Program-made: the position numbers and the translations under genes
NCBI RefSeq assembly: GCF_000317025.1
Contig: NC_019689.1
Coordinates: forward strand, 943,501 to 1,007,500
DNA: 64,000 nucleotides
Reading direction: 5' to 3'
Source of the DNA: Pleurocapsa sp. PCC 7327
Lineage (GTDB): Bacteria; Cyanobacteriota; Cyanobacteriia; Cyanobacteriales; Microcystaceae
The notes under the pieces: model-generated
Seen by the model: only the letters and a program-made list of their open reading frames with translations
What the model was told of the DNA's origin: nothing
Databases searched by the model: none
Part shown: piece by piece, positions 27,358 through 36,959 of the stretch
Position numbering within the stretch: the stretch's first letter is position 1
Layout: each line of letters begins with the position of its first letter

Positions 27358-28221
27358 ATGAGCGATCGCAAGAGAAAATTCGATTTATTCATTCGGAAAA
27401 TAGGACGAGTAGGACTGTGGTTTAATGCTTTTTTCGGCTTTGCTTTTCTCTACATTCCAATTTTAATTCTAGTCATTTATTCCTTCAATTCATCGCGTTT
27501 CAATGCAGTTTGGCGAGGGTTTACCCTAGATTGGTATCGCAGTTTATTAACGGGAGTAACCGACGGCAGGGCGCAGATTACAGATATCATGATTTGGGAT
27601 GCCGTTAATAATAGTCTTTTAGTTGCCGCAATTTCTACGGTCGTTGCCACCTTTTTAGGAACTATGCTAGCCCTAGCATTAGAGCGCTTTCGCTTTCGCG
27701 GGCAAACGGCTTTAGAAGGTTTGGTTTTGCTGCCTATTATTATTCCCGATATTGCCATGGGCATTTCTTTATTAGTGTTTTTCAGTCTGGTTTTTCAATT
27801 ATTAGAAAATTTAACAGGGATTCGTTTAGTACTGGGATTACCTACCATTATCATCAGTCATATTGCTTTTAATATCTCATTTGTCGTCGTAACGGTCAGG
27901 GCAAAAATTGCAGAATTAGAACCCTCTGTAGAAGAAGCTGCCTGGGATTTAGGAGCCAATGAATGGCAAACCATGCGGCACGTTATTCTACCGTTAATTG
28001 CCCCCGGTATTTTGAGCGCGGCTTTATTGGCGTTTACCTTATCTTTAGACGATTTCGCGATCGCCTTTTTTACTGCCGGCGTGGGAGCAACAACGTTACC
28101 TTTATACGTCTATGGCATGATTAAGTTTGCCGTCACTCCTGCGATTAATGCAGTATCCACCTTGATTTTATTGGCTTCTTTAACTTTGGTAGTTTCTTCT
28201 TTGACTCTACAACGTCGTTGA
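27358..28221 (+). CDS. potC: spermidine/putrescine-type ABC permease
   Basis: A 287-aa permease, partner of the preceding gene. Six helices are visible, beginning FGFAFLYIPILILVIYSFN. The EAA loop is EEAAWDLGANEWQTMRHVI, and the segment LSLDDFAIAFFTAGVG is typical of PotC. The gene ends 211 nt before ndhA. No ATP-binding or periplasmic binding protein follows. Confidence 0.88.
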   Translation: MSDRKRKFDLFIRKIGRVGLWFNAFFGFAFLYIPILILVIYSFNSSRFNAVWRGFTLDWYRSLLTGVTDGRAQITDIMIWDAVNNSLLVAAISTVVATFLGTMLALALERFRFRGQTALEGLVLLPIIIPDIAMGISLLVFFSLVFQLLENLTGIRLVLGLPTIIISHIAFNISFVVVTVRAKIAELEPSVEEAAWDLGANEWQTMRHVILPLIAPGILSAALLAFTLSLDDFAIAFFTAGVGATTLPLYVYGMIKFAVTPAINAVSTLILLASLTLVVSSLTLQRR

Positions 28222-28431
28222 TATATAAACCCTAGAAAAGTTAAACACAGCGATCGCGCTTGACTTTCCATAGAAAGATTCTTATCACATCCATAAGCAG
28301 ATCTTCTGTAGCTATCTACTCTAGTTAAGAACCAGACAACGATATACTAGGCATTGAGAAACGTCTTGACAAGATACCAATCGGGTTAACTGAGTAACTA
28401 ACTGTATTAAAGCTCTATTATCTAAGCAAGC

Positions 28432-29550
28432 ATGAACCCAGGAATTGACCTACAAGGAAGTTTTATCAAATCTCTCATAGACTTAGGAGTCCCTGCTGGT
28501 GTTGCTAAAGCCATCTGGATGCCCCTACCCATGTTTTTAATGATTATCGGGGCAACGGTAGGGGTTTTAGTAGCCGTTTGGTTAGAGAGAAAAATCTCTG
28601 CTGCCGCTCAACAGCGCATCGGTCCCGAATACGCTGGACCGCTAGGCGTCTTGCAGCCCGTAGCAGACGGGATCAAGTTAGTGTTTAAAGAGGATGTCAT
28701 TCCAGCTAAATCCGATCCCTTGTTGTTCACCTTGGGACCCGTTTTAGTGGTTCTGCCCGTATTTCTGTCCTATCTAATCGTACCGTTCGGACAGAATTTG
28801 GTGATTACCGACCTCAACGTGGGCATATTCCTGTGGATTGCTCTGTCGAGCATCGTTCCCATCGGTTTGCTGATGTCTGGCTATGCCTCGAATAACAAAT
28901 ACTCCCTCTTAGGGGGATTGAGAGCAGCCGCCCAGTCAATCAGTTATGAAATTCCCCTCGCCCTGTCGGTATTAGCGATCGCTATGATGTCGAACAGTCT
29001 CAGCACCATCGACATTGTGGAACAGCAATCGGGCTACGGAATTCTCGGCTGGAATATTTGGCGACAGCCTATAGGGTTTATCATCTTCTGGATTGCTGCT
29101 TTGGCAGAATGCGAACGCTTGCCCTTCGATCTCCCCGAAGCTGAAGAAGAATTGGTCGCTGGCTATCAAACCGAATACGCAGGCATGAAATTCGGTCTAT
29201 TTTACGTAGGTTCTTACGTAAATCTCGTTCTCTCTGCACTGGTCTTCGCCATTCTCTATCTTGGCGGTTGGGAATTTCCCATTCCTCTCGATCGCTTGGC
29301 AAGTTGGTTGGGAGTCAGCGAAACCAGTTCCTGGTTGCAGATCGTTACGGCTTCTCTGGGAATTACCATGACGGTTCTCAAAGCCTATTTCCTGATCTTC
29401 CTCGCCATTCTAGTGCGTTGGACGGTTCCCCGCGTTCGCATCGACCAACTCCTCAATTTAGGTTGGAAGTTTCTCCTGCCAGTTTCTCTAGCCAATTTAC
29501 TTTTGACGGCTGCCCTCAAACTCGCCTTTCCCTTTGCGTTTGGAGGGTAG
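28432..29550 (+). CDS. ndhA: NDH-1 subunit 1
   Basis: A 372-aa membrane subunit of the thylakoid NDH-1 complex, which takes electrons from ferredoxin to plastoquinone in respiration and cyclic electron flow. It carries [20 protein letters not shown] and the quinone-site region [19 protein letters not shown]. About eight helices are present. It heads ndhA-ndhI-ndhG-ndhE, the usual cyanobacterial order. A 210-bp spacer upstream presumably carries the promoter. Confidence 0.97.
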   Translation: MNPGIDLQGSFIKSLIDLGVPAGVAKAIWMPLPMFLMIIGATVGVLVAVWLERKISAAAQQRIGPEYAGPLGVLQPVADGIKLVFKEDVIPAKSDPLLFTLGPVLVVLPVFLSYLIVPFGQNLVITDLNVGIFLWIALSSIVPIGLLMSGYASNNKYSLLGGLRAAAQSISYEIPLALSVLAIAMMSNSLSTIDIVEQQSGYGILGWNIWRQPIGFIIFWIAALAECERLPFDLPEAEEELVAGYQTEYAGMKFGLFYVGSYVNLVLSALVFAILYLGGWEFPIPLDRLASWLGVSETSSWLQIVTASLGITMTVLKAYFLIFLAILVRWTVPRVRIDQLLNLGWKFLLPVSLANLLLTAALKLAFPFAFGG

Positions 29551-29587
29551 ATAGAGAATCAGTGACCAATGACAAAGGACAAACGAT

Positions 29588-30193
29588 ATGTTCAACCAAA
29601 TCCTCAAACAAGTCCAGGCATACGCCAAAGAAAGCGTGCAAGCAGCAAAATACATCGGCGAAGGGCTTTCTGTCACTTTCGACCACATGCGTCGCCGCCC
29701 TGTAACCGTTCAGTATCCCTATGAGAAACTGATTCCTTCAGAACGCTTTCGCGGTAGAATCCACTTTGAATTCGACAAGTGCATCTCCTGCGAAGTCTGT
29801 GTCCGAGTTTGCCCGATCAACCTTCCCGTAGTAGATTGGGAATTCGACAAGAGCGTCAAGAAGAAAAAGCTCAAGCACTACAGCATCGATTTTGGCGTTT
29901 GTATCTTCTGCGGCAACTGCGTGGAATACTGCCCCACCAATTGCCTCTCTATGACAGAAGAATATGAACTCGCTTCCTACGATCGCCACGAACTCAACTA
30001 CGATAACGTGGCTCTCGGACGCTTGCCATATAAAGTTACCCAAGATCCGATGGTAACTCCTCTACGAGAGTTGGCATATCTGCCTAAAGGAGTCCTCGAA
30101 CCTCACGATTTACCTTCGGGAAGTCAAAGACCTGGCAAGCGCCCAGAGGAAATCGTTAAAGAGATGGAATCTAACAAAGAAGGTGTGAGTTAA
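29588..30193 (+). CDS. ndhI: NDH-1 subunit I (2x4Fe-4S)
   Basis: A 201-aa peripheral-arm subunit. Two ferredoxin-type cluster motifs, [12 protein letters not shown] and [12 protein letters not shown], bind two [4Fe-4S] centres that pass electrons toward plastoquinone. It begins 37 nt after ndhA; the gap carries a short CAATGACAAAGGAC repeat-like phrase seen in other spacers. The C-terminal tail after the clusters ([14 protein letters not shown]) is typical of cyanobacterial NdhI. Confidence 0.97.
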   Translation: MFNQILKQVQAYAKESVQAAKYIGEGLSVTFDHMRRRPVTVQYPYEKLIPSERFRGRIHFEFDKCISCEVCVRVCPINLPVVDWEFDKSVKKKKLKHYSIDFGVCIFCGNCVEYCPTNCLSMTEEYELASYDRHELNYDNVALGRLPYKVTQDPMVTPLRELAYLPKGVLEPHDLPSGSQRPGKRPEEIVKEMESNKEGVS

Positions 30194-30298
30194 TCGTAGA
30201 TTTGTTGTTGGTTAGGGGTTAGTTCCAGACGCGAAATTTTAGCTCTATATAGCCCAATAACCAACAACAATCGTTCCTACTAAGGAGAATAAAAGACT

Positions 30299-30907
30299 GT
30301 GAATCTAGCTGAAGGCGTTCAAATTGTTTCATTTGGTCTGTTGTCTGTGATGATGCTTGGCGCTGCCTTGGGTGTAGTGCTTTTATCCAATATCGTCTAT
30401 TCAGCCTTTTTATTAGCAGGCGTATTCATTAGCATTGCTGGTATCTATATCCTACTCAATGCTGATTTTGTAGCAGCCGCACAAATTTTAATCTATGTCG
30501 GCGCTATTAACGTGCTGATTATCTTTGCTATCATGCTGGTCAACAAGCGCGAAGAGTTTATTGCCGTCCCCAGACGTTGGATTCGCCAGGGAGCAACGGC
30601 GCTAGTTTGTCTTGGTTTATTTGCGCTGCTGGCGACGATGGTGTTAGTGACTCCTTGGTCGATAGCTGGCACTTCGTCTGCTGCGGTTGAAAGTACGATC
30701 GTAGAAATTGGCAAACATTTCTTCAGCGACTTCTTATTGCCCTTTGAGCTGGCTTCGGTGTTGTTGTTGATGGCAATGGTCGGCGCAATTATTCTCGCCC
30801 GTCGCGATATAATTCCAGAACCTCAAGAACCCACGACAACCCCTTTAACATTACCCGAACGTCCCCGCGAAGTAGCTTCATTAGGTAGCAAGTCTTCGGA
30901 ATTATAA
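30299..30907 (+). CDS. ndhG: NDH-1 subunit 6
   Basis: A 202-aa membrane subunit with five helices. The start is GTG 30299, 10 nt after AAGGAG. The signature [22 protein letters not shown] (given here in part: [19 protein letters not shown]) is the NuoJ/NdhG pi-bulge helix that helps couple redox change to proton pumping. The C-terminus is a Pro/Thr-rich cytoplasmic tail. It lies between ndhI and ndhE. Confidence 0.95.
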   Translation: MNLAEGVQIVSFGLLSVMMLGAALGVVLLSNIVYSAFLLAGVFISIAGIYILLNADFVAAAQILIYVGAINVLIIFAIMLVNKREEFIAVPRRWIRQGATALVCLGLFALLATMVLVTPWSIAGTSSAAVESTIVEIGKHFFSDFLLPFELASVLLLMAMVGAIILARRDIIPEPQEPTTTPLTLPERPREVASLGSKSSEL

Positions 30908-30963
30908 ATGATGAATTCTCAAAGAAGACTGACGAAGTATCGATAACCATTGAAAGAGGATTT

Positions 30964-31275
30964 ATGCAACTGCAACTGGAATATTGTTTGCTATTGGCTG
31001 CTGCGCTTTTCTGTATCGGGATTTATGGTTTGATTACCAGCCGAAATGCAGTACGAGTTCTTATGTCCATCGAGTTGCTGCTCAATTCAGTGAATCTGAA
31101 TTTGATGGGCTTCTCTAATTTCTTAGATCCTACAGGAATCAAGGGTCAAGTTTTTACTATCTTTGTGATTACGGTCGCCGCAGCAGAAGCAGCAGTCGGT
31201 TTGGCAATTGTACTTGCGATTTATCGCAACCGCGAGACGATCGACATGGAGCAATTTAATCTACTCAAGTGGTAA
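30964..31275 (+). CDS. ndhE: NDH-1 subunit 4L
   Basis: A 103-aa membrane subunit (NuoK-like) with three helices. The family segment [20 protein letters not shown], with its buried Glu, and the second Glu helix [19 protein letters not shown] are complete. It is the last gene of the ndh operon. A shared terminator lies 73 nt downstream. Confidence 0.96.
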   Translation: MQLQLEYCLLLAAALFCIGIYGLITSRNAVRVLMSIELLLNSVNLNLMGFSNFLDPTGIKGQVFTIFVITVAAAEAAVGLAIVLAIYRNRETIDMEQFNLLKW

Positions 31276-31348
31276 GAGAAAGGTAAAGGGTAGAAGGAAA
31301 AAGACAAAAGTAAAATTTTTTCCTTTTCACTTTTTCCTGATAAAAAAT

Positions 31349-31382
31349 ACCGCCAACTTTTGGTAAAGAGGCGGTTTTTTTG
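31349..31382. terminator. bidirectional terminator between ndhE and psbJ
   Basis: ACCGCC (31349-31354) pairs with GGCGGT (31370-31375). A run of T follows on the plus strand, and A-rich sequence precedes it, which is a T-run on the minus strand. It can therefore end both the ndhAIGE transcript and the convergent psbEFLJ transcript. Confidence 0.85.
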
Positions 31383-31426
31383 TTGCTCGATGGTGTTAAA
31401 GCAATTAATTTAAAAGGCAATAAACT

Positions 31427-31546
31427 CTACAGAGAAGAGCCTAAACCAGCGTAGGCACCGTAGAAGAAAAGACCTACAACAGCAATGACACCCAAACCAG
31501 CTATAGTGGCAACAACCCACAGCGGAATACGTCCTTCTGCAAACAT
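31427..31546 (-). CDS. psbJ: photosystem II reaction centre protein J
   Basis: A 39-aa single-helix thylakoid protein: [19 protein letters not shown], a hydrophobic helix, then [13 protein letters not shown]. It sits near the QB channel of photosystem II. It is the last gene of psbE-F-L-J. An AGGAGG ribosome-binding site lies just upstream of the ATG on the minus strand. Confidence 0.96.
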   Translation of the reverse strand: MFAEGRIPLWVVATIAGLGVIAVVGLFFYGAYAGLGSSL

Positions 31547-31598
31547 AATTTTAACCTCCTATTTTTCTCCGATTGAAACTTCAATTATTATCCAATAA

Positions 31599-31718
31599 TT
31601 AGTTGAAGAAATAACTGGAGAATAGGATACCAAGGACTGCAATCAGTAACAAACCCAAGTATAGAGAAGTCCGATTAAGCTCTACTGGTTGTCTGTTGGG
31701 ATTTGGATTTCTCTCCAT
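31599..31718 (-). CDS. psbL: photosystem II reaction centre protein L
   Basis: A 39-aa single-helix protein beginning [20 protein letters not shown] and ending FSSYFFN. It stabilises the QA side and dimer interface of photosystem II. It lies 9 nt after psbF and 52 nt before psbJ. The start has an AGGAGAAAG ribosome-binding site. Confidence 0.96.
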   Translation of the reverse strand: MERNPNPNRQPVELNRTSLYLGLLLIAVLGILFSSYFFN

Positions 31719-31727
31719 GACTTTCTC

Positions 31728-32137
<410 letters not shown>

Positions 32138-32225
32138 TTAAATTTCTCCTCCTATTGTTATCGTTTCAATTCTATAGTTTATACGATCCAAAACCGCCGA
32201 TCGTGCTAACAGCTATAGCCTAATT

Positions 32226-33233
32226 TTAAGCTGTTTCTGCTGGCGGCTCATATCTAAGTAAAACACCTTTTTGACCCAGAATAAATCCTTTCTCAGGGGT
32301 CACAAAGACGATTTTGTAAAGGTTAGAGGGAGTATCCTCTATTTCTCTATCTTTTTGCCAAGTTTTCCCATTATCAAAGCTTACCAGCACATTGCCGCTA
32401 CCGCCACTCACCCAAATTTCTTCGGGGGTTCTGTAGGCTAAATCCAATAAGCCCCAACTGGTTGAGGGTTCAGGATAGATAACTTCTCCCCATTCCTCGT
32501 CTTGACCGTCAGTGCTAGCGAACTGAATTTGACCGCCGCGAGCAAGCAACCACAGCCGTCCGTCCTCGCTATATCCCATTGTCTGCAATCTGCGAGAAGA
32601 GGTGCGATTGTGAGGAGTCCATTCCGTTTGTCCCGGTTCCCAAGTTGAATAGAAGTTTCCTCTGGCGGAAACAGCAACATATTTACCGTCAGCAGAGCGA
32701 GCAATCGTCCGGGCGACCCCCACCGCACCTTCGACTAAAGCTTGCCAGGTACGACCGCCATTGCTAGTTTTATAAATCGCTCCCAGGTCTGTCACCATTT
32801 CTGCCATTTTAGAACCCAGTGCAACAATACCATTTGGCGCACCCGGTAACTTTTCGCTTAGGGGAATACGCGACCAAGACTGACCGCCGTCCTCGGTGTG
32901 CAGCAAAATAGAGGGTTTTCCAGTAATCCAGCCTTCTTGTCCGTTAAAGCTGACGGCTGTAAAGCTGGCTTTTTCTTCTCCCAAGTCTAGTTTTTTCTCT
33001 TGCCAGGTTTTGCCTCCATCAGTTGTTTCAAACAGGGCTGCCTGAGAACCGACCAACCAGCCATGATTTGGGTCGTCGGTAAAAGCTAGATCGGCAAAAG
33101 TCGATTCGGTTTCTAACTGGATAACTGACCAGGGATTGTAACTGGTAGAGGGAACGGTACTACAACTGATACAAAATAAGGAAAACGCAATTAATATGAA
33201 GATTTGTTTCAGCTTTCTCATGAATATGTTCAT
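32226..33233 (-). CDS. ycf48: photosystem II assembly factor Ycf48 (lipoprotein)
   Basis: A 335-aa beta-propeller protein (HCF136 homologue) that binds the D1 precursor during early photosystem II assembly and repair. The lipobox is FCISC, so the mature protein is anchored in the thylakoid lumen or periplasm. Repeated blade motifs such as [27 protein letters not shown] and DNGKTWQKD are the Ycf48/BNR-type signature. The start may be the ATG at 33233 or the one at 33221. It lies between rubA and psbE, as in most cyanobacteria. Confidence 0.95.
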   Translation of the reverse strand: MNIFMRKLKQIFILIAFSLFCISCSTVPSTSYNPWSVIQLETESTFADLAFTDDPNHGWLVGSQAALFETTDGGKTWQEKKLDLGEEKASFTAVSFNGQEGWITGKPSILLHTEDGGQSWSRIPLSEKLPGAPNGIVALGSKMAEMVTDLGAIYKTSNGGRTWQALVEGAVGVARTIARSADGKYVAVSARGNFYSTWEPGQTEWTPHNRTSSRRLQTMGYSEDGRLWLLARGGQIQFASTDGQDEEWGEVIYPEPSTSWGLLDLAYRTPEEIWVSGGSGNVLVSFDNGKTWQKDREIEDTPSNLYKIVFVTPEKGFILGQKGVLLRYEPPAETA

Positions 33234-33365
33234 ATTCTTAGTCGATAACAGCTAGGAATCGATTTATCGGTTTCTCCCCGGCTAAAATTGTTCGGTAAGA
33301 TTGCATTTAATGCGAAAAATAGGGATATCAATTAAAGGGAGTTGGCAGCGATGCTTGGTTCGAGC

Positions 33366-33713
33366 CTAATTTAAACCGTATAGGCTTAAGAAAAATAAGA
33401 AGGCTAGGGCTAGTCCTCCGAAGATCAAAATATTTTTTTGTCCTGGAGTCAAACGGTTAACACCAAAACCGTAATTGAGATTTTCTTGGAATCCAGAGGG
33501 AGCATTTCTGGCTCCAATGTTGACAAAGGCAGAACGGCTTGCCCCACAGACCGGACAGCGCCAATCGACGGGCAATTCCTCAAATGGCGTTCCGGCAGGA
33601 GTGTTACTTTTACTATCTCCCTTATCTGGCTCGTAAACGTAGCCGCAAGCACGGCATTCATAGCTTGCTAGAGCTTGCTCTGCCAGCGTTTTCTCTACAG
33701 GTCGATCGCTCAT
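33366..33713 (-). CDS. rubA: membrane-anchored rubredoxin
   Basis: A 115-aa protein. The rubredoxin domain has the iron-binding pairs [10 protein letters not shown] and [12 protein letters not shown] linker and one C-terminal membrane helix ([19 protein letters not shown]) follow. RubA acts in early photosystem II (and possibly photosystem I) assembly. It heads rubA-ycf48-psbEFLJ. The 132-bp gap to ycf48 could hold a further promoter. Confidence 0.95.
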   Translation of the reverse strand: MSDRPVEKTLAEQALASYECRACGYVYEPDKGDSKSNTPAGTPFEELPVDWRCPVCGASRSAFVNIGARNAPSGFQENLNYGFGVNRLTPGQKNILIFGGLALAFLFFLSLYGLN

Positions 33714-33840
33714 TGCTAGTACTAAGCAAATCTTAAAATGTCTGTAACAAATTATCGCATATAATCTAACTTTCTTATCTTACTAGGGATTGGTCAGTTG
33801 TCCTTCGTCATTGGTCATAGGTCATTGGGAATTAGTGAGT

Positions 33841-33939
33841 AGTTAGTAGGGGCGGATCAATCTCAAAACGCTAGCGATTTCCCAACAGTTATTGTTAAAA
33901 ACCCGCCCGTACAGTGGTTAGTGGTTAATTGTCTCCCAG
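33841..33939. repeat. 99-bp dispersed repeat, copy 1
   Basis: From AGTTAGTAGGGGCG through AAAACGCTAGCGATTTCCC and CCCGTACAGTGGTTAG to GTCTCCCAG. The reverse complement recurs at 38689-38787 with about 85-90 percent identity by eye. It borders the 3' end of kaiC3. Confidence 0.8.
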
Positions 33940-33957
33940 TCTCCCCGTCTCCTTGCC

Positions 33958-35472
33958 TCACTCCTCAAACAAACCGCTAAGGCGCTCTACCTCATTCTGA
34001 GCTATGTAAATCGGCGCTCCTGCCAGAATTCCAGTCACGTTGCGGAATGGTCTGCCAATATGCATGCCTCGGTTGTCGATCGCAAACTCGCGAATATCCT
34101 TATCGTGCATCGAGCCGCGCATTTTTAGTACTGTAATGCCCCGGCGCATTTCTCCGTACATTTCCACGTAACGCAGCAGGATAATCGAGTCAGTAATAGT
34201 AGAAATGTGTGCCTCTGTAATCGAAGAACCGCCTAAAAGCGTCGGGGTGGTGGACGTAAACAGTCCGCCAATTTCTTTCTGTTTGATAAATGAAGTCAGA
34301 CCAATAATAAATTCCCGAAAGCTTTTGAGGGTGGAAACCCTCTCCAATGCCGAGAGACTGTCTACTGAAACGCGATTGGGTTTAAATTCTTCGATGATCT
34401 CCTTCATGGCGATTAAATGATTTTCCAGGGTAGTCGTTTCGGGATAGCGACAGACAACTTTCAACTTGCCTTCGCGTTCCATCCGCTCGAAATCGACACC
34501 CCAACCGATCGCGTTTCTAAACAATTGCTCTCGGCTTTCCTCAAAAGCAAAAATGAGACACCTTTCCGCACTGTTGGCACCACCTGCCATAAATTCTGTC
34601 ACCATCAGGGTTTTCCCTGTCCCCGTCGCTCCTGAGACGAGGATGATCGAGTCGCGGAAAAATCCGCCGCCGCACATTCTATCCAATTCTTCGCTACCGG
34701 AAGTAATACGGATGTTGGATGATTTCTGTTCGAGTTCGATTGCCGCTAGCGGAATGATCGTAATTCCCCGGTTGCGAATCACGGTAAAAGGAAATTCCCC
34801 CTTTTGGTGGTCGGTTCCCCGATACTTAAGAATTTCGATAGTTCGACGGCGCTTTTCATCGGCAAGGACATTGCGCAAAATAACCACGTTATCTGCGACG
34901 AATTCCTCGACTCCAAAGCGGCTGATTTCGCCGTATTCTTGCGTTCTCTCTGCGGTCATGACAGCAGTAATCTCCAATTCCCGCAGTGCCGATGCCAGCC
35001 TGAACAAATCGCTGCGAACTTGAGCGCTATCGGCTAAGTGGCTGAAAATCGCGCCGAGAGAGTCTAGCGAGATTCGTTGAGCATTGTACTTGCGGATGGC
35101 AAACTCGATCCGCGCAATTAAAGCGCCGAGGTCGTATTCGCCGCTGACCATCGGACGTTCCCCCGGTTGGGGCGAGGCATCGACAAACGCCCATTTTCCT
35201 TCTTCTTCCCATTTTTGAATATCCCAGCCGAAGCCGAGCATATTTCTTCTTAGTGCCTTTGGGGGTTCTTCAAAGGTGACAAAAACGCCATTCTCTCCGC
35301 GCACGATCCCTTCTACGAGAAACTGACAAGCAAAAACTGTCTTGGCACTTCCCGCCGTTCCTGCTACTAAAGTTCCCCGACCTTTGGGAAGTCCCCCCTG
35401 AGAGAGAAAATCGAATCCTGGAATCCCTGTTTCTAATTTCTCGATAAACTCCCGTCCGTTGTTCTGACTCAT
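33958..35472 (-). CDS. kaiC3: circadian clock ATPase/kinase KaiC3-like
   Basis: A 504-aa duplicated RecA-type ATPase (CI about 10-245, CII about 250-495). CII has Walker A GATGTGKT and the adjacent EE pair in AFEESREQL. CI has GTAGSAKT, with Ala where the last Walker glycine is usual, and EE in TFEEPPKAL. The autophosphorylation site is conserved: Ser424-Thr425 in HISTITD. The C-terminal tail that KaiA binds is shorter and differs from KaiC1. Assignment to KaiC3 rests on the KaiA3-like and KaiB neighbours. It is third in the operon, 72 nt after kaiB. Confidence 0.85.
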   Translation of the reverse strand: MSQNNGREFIEKLETGIPGFDFLSQGGLPKGRGTLVAGTAGSAKTVFACQFLVEGIVRGENGVFVTFEEPPKALRRNMLGFGWDIQKWEEEGKWAFVDASPQPGERPMVSGEYDLGALIARIEFAIRKYNAQRISLDSLGAIFSHLADSAQVRSDLFRLASALRELEITAVMTAERTQEYGEISRFGVEEFVADNVVILRNVLADEKRRRTIEILKYRGTDHQKGEFPFTVIRNRGITIIPLAAIELEQKSSNIRITSGSEELDRMCGGGFFRDSIILVSGATGTGKTLMVTEFMAGGANSAERCLIFAFEESREQLFRNAIGWGVDFERMEREGKLKVVCRYPETTTLENHLIAMKEIIEEFKPNRVSVDSLSALERVSTLKSFREFIIGLTSFIKQKEIGGLFTSTTPTLLGGSSITEAHISTITDSIILLRYVEMYGEMRRGITVLKMRGSMHDKDIREFAIDNRGMHIGRPFRNVTGILAGAPIYIAQNEVERLSGLFEE

Positions 35473-35544
35473 TAGTTTCTTGAATAGCGATCGCTTATTA
35501 ATTCTCCGTGCATTTTCTCCTCCTCGTCAATCATTGAGCCACTC

Positions 35545-35835
35545 TCATTTCATCTCCAACTCTTTCGGCAGCAGATCGAGTCCGAGAAGAACTTTTTGAG
35601 TATTCGACATATCGCCGATGATGCGTTGTAGCGGCGGGGGAAGTTGTTTGATCAAGGTAGGAGTGACCAGAATTTTTTCAGCTTCCGCCATGTGAGGCTG
35701 TTCCAAAACATCGATAATCTCGATCGCGTACTGGTCGGCGAGTTCTTCGTGACAGATGCGAAATAAATTGGCGATCGCTCGCTGGGATTTGGGGGAGTTT
35801 CCGGTAATATATAACTTCAGAACGTATTTGCTCAT
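35545..35835 (-). CDS. kaiB3: circadian clock protein KaiB3-like
   Basis: A 96-aa thioredoxin-like fold-switching protein that binds the CI ring of KaiC. It carries VLKLYITGNSPKSQRAI, the ILVTPTLIKQLPPPLQRIIGD core (cited here as ILVTPTLIKQLPPP) and KVLLGLDLLPKEL. It ends soon after that motif and lacks the longer acidic tail of canonical KaiB1. Its ATG overlaps the stop of the upstream gene (ATGA), so translation is coupled. Confidence 0.88.
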   Translation of the reverse strand: MSKYVLKLYITGNSPKSQRAIANLFRICHEELADQYAIEIIDVLEQPHMAEAEKILVTPTLIKQLPPPLQRIIGDMSNTQKVLLGLDLLPKELEMK

Positions 35836-36722
35836 GACTCATTTTCCTGTTCGAGCTGGGGAGAAAATTTAATATTGCTCAAGCCAATATAGTATTTTCG
35901 ATAAAACGAGGTCAGATACCCCATGAGTTCTAAAACCATCAAGCGTCCTTCAGCCACGTAAGCTTGGGCTTTAGCCAGAGGAACGCCTTGATTTTTTTCC
36001 CTCAATGTTTTGGTGTGGATGTCTACAACATCTCTGGGACTGGCTTTGAGGAAGCCCAATTTATCTGCTAAGGCGCGCAAGCGATCGGAGATGTTATGTT
36101 CGACTTTATAGGCGCGTTCTTCTAAAGCGAGATCGAGCAATTTTCCATAAGTTTGCGCGAGTTCCTCAAATATGTCTGGTATGCTTTCTCGCAGGGTTTC
36201 CGATCCAAACATGCGAGCCGTGATACTGGTCTTGGTCGAGTTGGCGCGTCGTTCGAGTTGTTGAAATTCTAGCTCTTGTTCTTTTTGTTGTTGCAAGCGT
36301 TCTAGTTTGGCGAGGTATTCCTGTCTTTCAATGGCTAGGCGGATTTCGTAGACTAGAAAATTGCGATCGAGAGTTTTGGTATGCAAATAGCCATCCGCGC
36401 CTAGCTGAAAGGCTTTAACGACTAATGTTTCATCCTCGCTCTCTGTTTGCAGGATAATTGGCACTTTAGGATATCGCTCTCTGAGCGCTATGAGAGAATT
36501 AATTCCTTTACTGTCAGGCAGCATTAAATTGAGTAAAATGACATCAAAGATTTCCTTGGCTAAGCATTCGATGCCTTGGGAAAGAGTCTTAGCAAAGATC
36601 AGGGTAAAGAACAATCCCTCAGCCAAAGAGCTGCCCTCAGATTCTAGCAGCAATCTCTCAATCAACTTAATGCGATCGCAATTCTCTTCTATCAACAGGA
36701 TTTTACAGAGATTACCGGGCAT
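35832..36722 (-). CDS. kaiA3: KaiA3-like protein: receiver-type domain plus KaiA-like C-terminal domain
   Basis: A 296-aa chimera. Residues 1-125 fold as a response-regulator receiver (KILLIEENCDR, ILQTESEDE, LHTKTLD), but the phospho-acceptor position is Asn65 (LLNLMLPDS). A coiled region (about 135-160, QQQKEQELEFQQLERR) follows. Residues about 180-280 resemble the KaiA C-terminal dimer domain: FEELAQTYGKLLDLA, DVVDIHTKTLRE and LMVLELMGYLTSFYRKYY align with KaiA helices. Synechocystis KaiA3 has this receiver-KaiA architecture and works with KaiB3/KaiC3. It is first in the operon. Confidence 0.82.
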   Translation of the reverse strand: MPGNLCKILLIEENCDRIKLIERLLLESEGSSLAEGLFFTLIFAKTLSQGIECLAKEIFDVILLNLMLPDSKGINSLIALRERYPKVPIILQTESEDETLVVKAFQLGADGYLHTKTLDRNFLVYEIRLAIERQEYLAKLERLQQQKEQELEFQQLERRANSTKTSITARMFGSETLRESIPDIFEELAQTYGKLLDLALEERAYKVEHNISDRLRALADKLGFLKASPRDVVDIHTKTLREKNQGVPLAKAQAYVAEGRLMVLELMGYLTSFYRKYYIGLSNIKFSPQLEQENES

Positions 36723-36959
36723 GCTCTGCTAGTTACCTCGCTACCTAGGGACTAATGCTAATTTCGCCTATTTTTTAGGGTAAACTGATTTTTTAGAGAG
36801 ATTGCGTTCGAGCTAAAAATTAATTTTTTTTGTCAGCACATTTTCGGCAATTAATAAGTTAATAAAAATATAATAGAGATGGCGATCGGATTTTCCAAAT
36901 GTAGGATTCTAATCATTCTCCCCGATCGAGGTCAGCCATAACCGATCGAACGATAGAAT

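Noticed and set aside
34466-35023. 185-codon plus-strand frame opposite kaiC
   Set aside because: Antisense to a conserved ATPase frame; Ser/Arg-rich translation without similarity to any family I know.
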